Part shown: positions 31,534-37,835 of the stretch, in pieces
Numbering within the stretch: position 1 is the first letter of the stretch
Layout of the letters: every line of letters starts with the position of its first letter
DNA from: Candidatus Altimarinota bacterium
Lineage (GTDB): Bacteria; Patescibacteriota; Gracilibacteria; BD1-5; UBA6164
DNA: 37,835 bases
NCBI GenBank assembly: GCA_020631485.1
Contig: JAHDHC010000013.1
Location: forward strand, 1-37,835
Reading direction: 5' to 3'
The notes under the pieces: model-generated
Told to the model about the DNA's origin: nothing
Database searches by the model: none
What the model saw: the letters and a program-made list of their open reading frames with translations, nothing else
Program-made: the position numbers and the translations under genes

Positions 31534-31727
31534 ATGATTTTATTGATTAATTAGATAGAATTATAGCATACTATCTATTATTGTTCTTATTTTTCTTATT
31601 TTTCTTATATATTTCAAATTGGTTCAATCATCATTTTCAATATCTCGCATCATTTAAAAAAAATATGTAATAAAAATTAATTTATCACATATTTACATAA
31701 GAAGTGTTATATTAAGCTTAAAGCATC

Positions 31728-32009
31728 CTAACAAGTAGTAACCATATATTTCTCTCTAGTAATAAATGCCTGTCTTATTATTTCAACTAGTAACGGTTTA
31801 TTACTTAAATTAGTAATCTTAAAATTTTTTCAAAAATCTTCTATTCATTTTGCGAATAGTTCATCAGCAAATGAAGAAGATATAAAATTAATATTTTTAC
31901 AATCAAAAATCACATTAAAATCTTCCATTTGTGCTTCTAAAAAAATTTTTTTTGCCAATGGTCTTGATACCAAATTAGTTCAAAACTTTTCTAATTTTAT
32001 TGTTTTCAT
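31728..32009 (-). CDS. STAS-like DUF4325 protein
   Basis: 93 residues. NLVSRPLAKKIFLEA followed by FNVIFDCKNINFISSSFADE matches the DUF4325 pattern: Ser-Arg-x-x-Ala, a hydrophobic strand ending in Asp, then Ser-Phe-Ala-Asp-Glu. These proteins are often paired with GHKL ATPases. The gene starts ten bases after the stop of such an ATPase, so the two form an operon. By analogy with anti-sigma/anti-anti-sigma pairs it may bind the ATPase and switch it. Three TGA glycines. Confidence 0.8.
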
Positions 32010-32019
32010 AATATTTTGT

Positions 32020-32928
32020 TTATCAAAATATATCCCTATATTCATCGTATTCCATATCATCAAGCTCTAAATCTACAAAACTTGATCATTTTCATTCTTT
32101 TCTTAACCATTCAATTGTATCACTCTCTTGAAGAATATTCAAATTTAGATGTATGTCAATAACCACACCATTCCACCATATATGTTCCCTCTTGAAATAT
32201 TCTTCTCATTTATCTACTTTAAACAGTGTATTTCATGAAACATATGACATACTAGAGTTTGTTTTTTCTACAATTGCTTTTGTAAAAGCCAATCAATTTC
32301 AAGCTCAGATATCACTATCACATGTTATTCATCTTTGGAAGGCTAAATCAATATAGTATTCGTCTGTTTCTCATTCTATCCAATATGGACTTCATTTGAA
32401 AGATTCCTTTATTCAGATTCAATTATCCACTATGCTAATTTGAATCTGATCTATTGATTTATATGATTGTACCATAAAATAACAACCTCCTCACACCAAA
32501 TCTCATTTACTATGCTTGATTGAATTATCAATTAGTTCCCAAAAAATCCACTGAAATGCTCAAAAAACATTATTATTTTTTGTTTTGTATTCTATTCAGG
32601 CATTAATCATGATTTTTCTGGCAATTGCATCTGTTTCAGACCCCGTTGTTTCGTCTGTTATTTGCGTTATTTCAACTAAAGTGGAACAATTTTTCCTATT
32701 AATACTCGACTCATTTATTCCTAAATGTTTATGTAAATTAATTCTTACAAGATAATCTTCATTCTCACATCAAGCTGGATCTAGTTTAATAATTCATGTT
32801 TTATGTAAAGATAACATACCTAGTATAAAGACAGGTTGAAAAAAAAGTCCATAATCCTTCATCTTTATGTTAGTAACTGTATCTTCAGGAAAATTAGTGA
32901 ATTCTGCTAACTCCAGTAATCAAGCCAT
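32020..32928 (-). CDS. GHKL-type ATPase
   Basis: 302 residues. The Bergerat fold is clear: N-box FQWIFWELIDNSIKHSKG near residue 133, G1-box SIVDNGIGIKESF near 160, and G2 segment DIGAGNGLAFTKAIVE near 212. The last and other glycines are often TGA. The N-terminal 120 residues are not a histidine-phosphotransfer domain and look like a sensor or adaptor (VRINLHKHLGINESSINRKN). It is therefore closer to RsbW/HATPase_c regulators than to sensor kinases. The DUF4325 gene follows ten bases downstream. Small two-gene ATPase/STAS modules act in signalling, and some resemble defence or stress switches. Confidence 0.85.
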
Positions 32929-33058
32929 AATCTATTAAATTATATAATTTTTATATACAAAAAATATACTCACAATATCTTTCTGGGCAATAGATTTTAA
33001 TATAAATATTGTTTTCAATTAGCATACCCCTAATACGCCAGATCGAAGTTTATACACT

Positions 33059-33100
33059 AAAAAAACAGCTCTGAGTAAGTGTTACTCGGAGCTGTTTGTG
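33059..33100 (-). terminator. Terminator behind tRNA-His
   Basis: AACAGCTCTGAGTAA (33064-33078) pairs with TTACTCGGAGCTGTT (33082-33096) at nearly every position, with an A-run on the left that is a T-run on the minus strand. Confidence 0.85.
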
Positions 33101-33113
33101 TTTTATTTCATAA

Positions 33114-33191
33114 TGGGGTGCCCGAAGGGTCTCGAACCCTCGACCTCCAGAGTCACAACCTGGCGTTCTAACCAACTGAACTACGGGCACC
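33114..33191 (-). tRNA. tRNA-His (GTG anticodon)
   Basis: Minus strand: an extra 5' G precedes acceptor GTGCCCG, which pairs with CGGGCAC; discriminator C and encoded CCA follow. The anticodon loop TTGTGAC gives GTG. The T arm is GAGGG-TTCGAGA-CCCTT. The G-1:C73 pair is the identity element of tRNA-His. Confidence 0.93.
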
Positions 33192-33346
33192 ATATGTATG
33201 CTTTTAAAAGCGTGACTGAGTATATAAAAAATGATGCATGTGTCAATAAAATTTTCCCATCAGACATGAAAGCGTGCGAGATTTTCTTGAGTTTTTTAGA
33301 GAATCACTTATTATTTTTTCAATATACTCGAAAACTACTTTAATAT

Positions 33347-34378
33347 ATGAAAAAAACAATAGCACTTACCTGAGGTGGAACATGAGGTCACACATTTCCA
33401 CTCCTCGCTATAAAAAAACACCTAGAAGCAGATACAAACTTAGACTTTCATTGGTTTTGACAGCAAGACTCTATCGAACATGAAATAGCTGAAAAAAATC
33501 ATATTCCTTTTCATAGGATTGCTTCAGGAAAGATACGCAGGTATTTTGATATAAAAAATTTTTACGAACCTCTTAAAAATATCACCTGAGTATTTGAATG
33601 AATATTTTACATCCTCAGATACAAAATAGATATCGTTATATCAAAATGATGATCTGTGAGCATCCCTCTGTGTATCGCTGCAAAGTTACTGTGAAAAAAA
33701 ATATACATCCACGAGTCTGACCAGGTTATGTGAATGGCAAATACCCTTATCTCAAAATTTGCCACTAAGGTTTTCTATACTTTCCCTCTTGAGAAAGGTA
33801 ATCCAGAAAAAGATATAGTGAGCGGCCCACTAATGAATAAAGATCTTCTCAAAAATATCACCAATACCGTAGTAGAAGAAAATGAAAAACTCAAAGTAGT
33901 CGTTATAGCTGGGAGCCAATGATCCAGAAAGATATTTAAGAGTCTTTTATGAATCATGAATAACCTCTTAGATATAAACTTCACGATCATACTCGGAGAA
34001 AAAAATATGGAGTTCCGTCAGGAATTTGAAAAGTTTAAAAACATCAAAATCGTAGATTTTGCCAGCCAAGAAGCTCTTGGGCTTATTTACAAAAAAAGCG
34101 ATATCGCAATCAGTCGTGGATCATCAACTCTTTGGGAACTCTACTTTTTTTGAATTCATACCATCATCATTCCTCTCAAAGCTACCTGAGGAGATCACCA
34201 AACAAAAAATGGAGAATTTTTCAAAGAACAGTTTTCAAGTGATCTATTGGATGAAGATACAAATCTTGGGCTTGAGCTCTTTCGCTTGCTCCAAAAATAC
34301 AAAGAACTGAGAAAAAACTCACTCAACCTGCAGTGATTTGATGATGGAATCAATAAGATTAAATCAGAAATCAAATAA
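33347..34378 (+). CDS. murG: UDP-GlcNAc--lipid II GlcNAc transferase (MurG)
   Basis: 343 residues. MurG adds GlcNAc to lipid I on the inner face of the membrane. The N-terminal loop is [20 protein letters not shown], where two glycines (residues 9 and 13) are TGA. Further marks are [40 protein letters not shown], a GPLMN motif, [13 protein letters not shown] near residue 184, [15 protein letters not shown] and [15 protein letters not shown] near 285. This covers both Rossmann domains of the GT-B fold. It stands alone, not in a cell-division cluster. A terminator follows directly. Confidence 0.95.
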
Positions 34379-34385
34379 CATAGCT

Positions 34386-34431
34386 AAAAAAATACCCTCG
34401 GGAGAAACTATTTTCCTGATGGTATTTTTTT
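34386..34431. terminator. Bidirectional terminator between murG and the PEGA-like gene
   Basis: AAAAAAATACC and GGTATTTTTTT form the outer stem, with GGGA/TTCC inside. It serves converging genes on both strands. Confidence 0.85.
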
Positions 34432-35449
34432 AGTAGTTTGTAAGTCTTTTAGTATTTCCTTCTATATCTATGATAAGATCATCTTTGCTATCAAGATAGA
34501 ATTGATCTATATCTTGTGGACTTGCATATACTTCCCTTAACCCTTGCGTTTCCATGTCATAACGATAGAGCGTATTTCAAACAGCTGAGTCGAGAGAAAG
34601 ATTTTCTTTTCTTTTTGTATCTGTTGGAACTATGAGTCACAAAAGTGTATTATTGTCTATATATACAAAATCATGAAATAGCACAAAATACTCTGATCGA
34701 TACTTTTGGAGATTATATATATATGATCATACTTCTGTTACGAGAATAATCTCGTCAGAATCTATTCATTTTTTTCCATAGAGTATCTGTTGTTTCAGGT
34801 CTATTCCACGGTACTGACGAGTTTGTATATCAAATAATGAATTTTGTCATCAAATTGAAAGCGCAAATTTTGTAGTTCCATGTATCGGAGATATACGGAT
34901 ATTATCCTTTCATACTTTTTCAAAATCTGCTACCAGTCTTTCTTCATCTACAAGGTCGTGGTATAAAAATAGCTTTCACTGATAATCGCGCATGTAAAAA
35001 ACTCATTGGTCTTTAAAGTCATAATAGAGATAAAAATTTCTATACTTTAAACGAAGTTTTTTGTCTTCTAGTAATTCTTGGGTTGATTTTGGTTCATCTG
35101 AAAGCGTAGTAACTGTTTGGAGTTCTACACTCTCTTGAAGTGAAAATACTATCTTTGTTTCTCAATTTTTTGGAACCTCTATTTGTGAAATATAATCTTC
35201 AAATCAGTCTTTTGATATAGTAAGAGTATATAAGAATGGAGGAACCTTTTGATACGAACATATATTTTCTCTACAATTATACTGAAAATCAGTTTTCAGC
35301 TTCTCAGTACTGAGACGGATATCGAAGTCCTCGACGTTTCCCTGAAATACAAGCGTAGATCCATACAATACAAAAAAATAAACATATCATCCTATGAGGA
35401 TGAAGAAGATAAAAACAAGTATAAGAGCTGCGAGTAGTTTATTGGACAT
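34430..35449 (-). CDS. Membrane-anchored PEGA-like protein
   Basis: 339 residues. One N-terminal membrane span (LLAALILVFIFFILIGGYVY) anchors a large extracytoplasmic part. Residues near 65-105 (KVPPFLYTLTISKDGFEDYI, then IEVPKNGETKIVFSLQE) follow the PEGA pattern, a short beta sandwich common in surface proteins. The rest reads like beta-propeller text (KFALSIGGQNSLFDIQTRQY, LYRYDMETQGLREVYAS). Its start is two bases after the methyltransferase stop, so it is the last gene of a five-gene operon. Confidence 0.8.
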
Positions 35450-35451
35450 AA

Positions 35452-35910
35452 TTATTTTACAAAAGCATACATTACAATTCCTGCGGCAACAGAGACGTTG
35501 AGTGATTCTTTTTTTCCTACCATCTTTATGGAAATGATTTTGTCAGATATATCAAGAATCTTTGGATCTACTCCATGTATCTCGTTCCCCATAACAAGGC
35601 AAATTTTTTCATCTCAGACACTAGGCACCTCTTTATAGTCAATACTTCTCTCATCACACTCAACTGCATAAATCAGATATCAGTCTGCACGAAGTTCATG
35701 GAGAAGTTCAAATATATCTTCATAGTATTCCCAGTCGATTGTCTTTTCAGAGCCGAGTGCCGTTTTTTTGATATCATTTCTCGGGATACAGGGAGTATGT
35801 CCACACATAATTATCTTTTCAAATCACGATCCATCGCAGTTTCGCATAATAGCACCAACATTTTGCATCGATCGTATCGAATCAAGAACAATGATTTTAG
35901 AATATGTCAT
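35452..35910 (-). CDS. SpoU-family RNA 2'-O-methyltransferase
   Basis: 152 residues from the ATG at 35910, which follows the upstream stop by one base (TAATATG). The three SPOUT motifs are present: SIRSMQNVGAIMRNCDG (residues 12-28), CLVMGNEIHGVDPKIL near 105, and KKESLNVSVAAGIVMY near 133. They form the trefoil knot that binds S-adenosylmethionine. It methylates a ribose in tRNA or rRNA; the target cannot be told. A start at 35928 (MLPMHN) is also possible. Confidence 0.9.
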
Positions 35911-35911
35911 A

Positions 35912-36625
35912 TTATGCATCGGAAGCATTTTTAGTTTTTGAAGTCCATTTTTTCCAGATTCTCTGCATGTAGGTTATATTGATCCTCATTGATTCTACCA
36001 GATTATTATATGAAGATCTTTGAGATTGCATAAATCTTTTACGATTGTCTTTTCGTATATATGCCTTGTTTGCCTTAAGTACATCATATGCAACTGTTTC
36101 AAATACGAGAAGTTTTCTCTCAGCGAGTCATATACAGGTACTTGCTGAGAGAAATTCTTTAGCATTTTCAGTTTGTACTCTGGTCTGGATCGTTTCTTCT
36201 GTCTGCATGCATTCAAGTACTTGTAGACTTATAGAATCTGGTCTTGAAGCATCACAAATAGCATTGTACTTTTCCCAAAATTCTCAGTATTTTTTAAACT
36301 TGACTCAAATAAGATCCACTCACTGAAAATACGAAGCACGTGCAGCTGTTCAGAAGAAATAGTTTTTTGATTCTGAAAGAAAGTTTAAAAATTCCATGAC
36401 TTCTTCATCGACTTTTTTAAACTCCTGATCAAGTATGATATTGTAGAGTATTTCTTCATTGTTTACTGATTGGACACATAGATAGTCAGTCACTGCGAGT
36501 GGTTGACCAAAGTTATTCTTCTGCCTACAGTCATTCCACTGTTCTTGATATGTACAATCAGCTACTACTGTTTCTACCATGATCAAAAGAGAAACAAAAA
36601 CAAGAAATATATATTTTTTAAACAT
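35912..36625 (-). CDS. Exported helical protein with cysteines, hypothetical
   Basis: 237 residues. The signal peptide (MFKKYIFLVFVSLLIMVETV) ends near VVA, followed by CTYQEQWNDCRQKNNF. Cysteines recur (ADC, NDC, YLC, AIC, LEC, STC), suggesting disulfides. The rest is mostly helical and charged. One TGA (after KNYFF) and one or two more read as Gly. No family is recognised. The stop overlaps or abuts the SpoU start, showing coupling. Confidence 0.75.
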
Positions 36626-36630
36626 AATAG

Positions 36631-36840
36631 TTATTTCTTCTTCTTTTTAGAAAATAAACGAAGTGTCGCCACAAGAACTTTTCCTACAAATACTACGGAT
36701 TTTCTTGATTTTTTTGTCGTAGTTTTCCTAATCTCGCGACCTTTCTTTGTTTTTGAAAGACCAAAAATAGAGGCAACAGCTGATCATATAATCACTCATG
36801 TTACTATCTTGTCTACAGCTTTTGCTCTTTTTTTAAACAT
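36631..36840 (-). CDS. Small YtxH-like membrane protein
   Basis: 69 residues: a basic start (MFKKRAKAVDK), one hydrophobic segment (IVTGVIIGSAVASIFGL, two TGA glycines), then a Lys/Arg-rich tail (KTKKGREIRKTTTKKSRK). This resembles YtxH-type proteins. Both neighbours on the same strand are within six bases. Confidence 0.7.
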
Positions 36841-36842
36841 AA

Positions 36843-37277
36843 TTAGTTATAGGTTTCTACTTTATCTATTTTTATACTCTGAGAAGCAAAGTTCGCCCTA
36901 GGAATAACGACAGTCAATATACCATTTTCTATATAAGCTTTGATCTTGTCGAGACTTAAACTTTCTGGAAGTATAATATTTCTAAGAAATTTCCCCCAAA
37001 AACATTCCGTGTTTCTTGTCTGAGTTCATTCTATGTAAAACTCTTTTGTTTTTGCTCTTTTTCAGCTGATTGTAAGCACATTTTTATGTAGTGAGAGGTC
37101 TATATCTGACAGTTCTACTCAAGCTATAGGAGCAATGATGATAAACTCTCTTGGATTTTCAAGTACATCCAGTGCAACTTGTCATAATTCCGTCTTTTCT
37201 TCATAATCAGTATCTTCTCATTCTTCGTTTATATCTATCTCTACTTTTTCTTCACCAAGTCAAAAAATCTTTAGCAT
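36843..37277 (-). CDS. Hsp20-family small heat-shock protein
   Basis: 144 residues. The alpha-crystallin domain spans about residues 38-134: REFIIIAPIAGVELSDIDLS, VLTISGKRAKTKEFYIEGT, GKFLRNIILPESLSLDKIKA, then IENGILTVVIPRA, the hallmark. The N-terminal region is short and acidic. Seven TGA codons read as Gly, including the G of ISGK. It leads a tight five-gene operon; stress induction is likely but no operator is visible. The 37278-37407 spacer holds its promoter region and a terminator. Confidence 0.9.
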
Positions 37278-37368
37278 ATGTGTTTTTTATAAATTATAGC
37301 AATAGTCCTACATATACTAATAGTTTTTAAAAAAATACAAATCCTAATCGCTCAAGATTATACTAAAT

Positions 37369-37397
37369 AAAAACCATAGAATTTTCTATGGTTTTTC
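37369..37397. terminator. Terminator hairpin
   Basis: AAAAACCATAGAA and TTCTATGGTTTTT flank a short loop. It sits just past the stop of the last gene in the window on the minus strand. Confidence 0.85.
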
Positions 37398-37407
37398 AGG
37401 CGAGATT

Positions 37408-37835
37408 TTATTGGTGAAATATAGTATTATAGGGCATATCATAGATACTTCTATACTCAGTATTGTATACTCCTATTTCTAGAAAGCTATCTCAATTCAT
37501 CCGGTTATTATAATCATGATAACTCGAAACATAGTTTGGATAATTATGAGTATGACTACTTTGATATGCTCTCGTTTGTCCACATATTCCGTCATAGAGG
37601 TATATTCCATCTTGTTGATTCATATGACTACGAGACCTATATGTCACTTCGTTGTTATATCTATTTAGACCACAGATTTTTCATGTATCAGAATAGTTAT
37701 AGTGATATCTCTGTGATGAAATAGTATGATTATTATAGTTATAGCTTTTATCAAGTCTCGTAGAAACGTGGTAGCTTGGAGTGTATTTACATGTTCATTC
37801 GTATAAATAATCAGCTCATGCTTTGTCAGATAAAC
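37408..37835 (-). CDS. Tyr/His/Asn-rich protein, N-terminus beyond window
   Basis: About 141 residues are visible, open to the right edge, stop TAA at 37408-37410. The sequence is strikingly rich in Tyr, Asn, Ser and His (RLDKSYNYNNHTISSQRYHY, SSHTHNYPNYVSSYHDYNN), with GKICGLN and DGICGQT cysteine motifs. Four or so TGA glycines. It is probably an exported protein; His clusters suggest metal binding. No family is recognised. Confidence 0.7.

Noticed and set aside
32020-32928. Histidine kinase partner for the receiver protein
   Set aside because: No H-box or dimerisation helix before the ATPase fold, and the gene is about 3 kb away with its own DUF4325 partner.
1-37835. TGA as tryptophan (code 4)
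   Set aside because: MurG, DUF4236, HupE, Hsp20 and GHKL motifs need glycine at TGA, and Trp is coded by TGG at conserved sites.
1-37835. CRISPR array
   Set aside because: No evenly spaced short direct repeats seen; hairpin repeats are irregular and few.

Overview
The window comes from an AT-rich bacterium of the candidate phyla Gracilibacteria / Absconditabacteria (SR1), which read UGA as glycine (genetic code 25). Under the standard code almost every gene is broken at TGA. With TGA = Gly, long reading frames ending in TAA or TAG appear, and TGA falls on glycines that families conserve: two in the MurG glycine-rich loop (T-G-G-G-T-G-G-H) and two at the start of a DUF4236 protein. All coordinates below use code 25.

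Layout. 1-7309 (-): most of a giant secreted surface protein with DUF11/DUF7507-like repeats, C-terminus outside the window. 7.5-11.1 kb: envelope genes (secreted coiled-coil protein, small lipoprotein, YHYH-domain protein, HupE/UreJ-type membrane protein). 11.1-14.6 kb: FAD monooxygenase with an N-terminal zinc-binding segment, a DUF4236 membrane protein, and a small membrane protein behind an inverted repeat. About 14.6-24.0 kb: an accessory block that I infer to be an integrative element. It holds a hairpin cluster, a frameshifted pseudogene, a foreign-looking dapD with a TGA stop, a long palindrome, a zinc-ribbon membrane protein, a 1212-residue SMEK-like/helical-repeat protein, a MerR-like regulator, a small coupled ORF and a large serine recombinase whose last codons lie inside tRNA-Trp. 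A degenerate direct copy of the tRNA 3' end lies at 14613, at the other edge of the block.

24.1-27.9 kb (-): translation genes rpsA, rpsB (with a helix-hairpin-helix tail), a DUF4870-like gene and tsf. 28.2-31.6 kb (-): small accessory genes, including a receiver protein and two neighbouring genes that share upstream motifs and 3' tails but differ in body. 31.7-32.9 kb (-): a GHKL ATPase and a STAS-like DUF4325 protein. 33.1-33.2 kb: tRNA-His. 33.3-34.4 kb (+): murG. 34.4-37.3 kb (-): five tightly packed genes (Hsp20, YtxH-like, exported Cys-containing protein, SpoU methyltransferase, PEGA-like membrane protein). The right edge cuts a Tyr/His-rich protein.

How the parts fit: the translation genes, murG, tRNAs and chaperone operon look like core genome. 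The surface protein and secreted proteins fit a small host-attached or predatory cell. The 14.6-24.0 kb block looks mobile and perhaps defensive. DapD carries about 40 glycines and none is coded by TGA, so it is probably a recent arrival from a standard-code bacterium. Function calls come from motifs read by eye; no database search was run.
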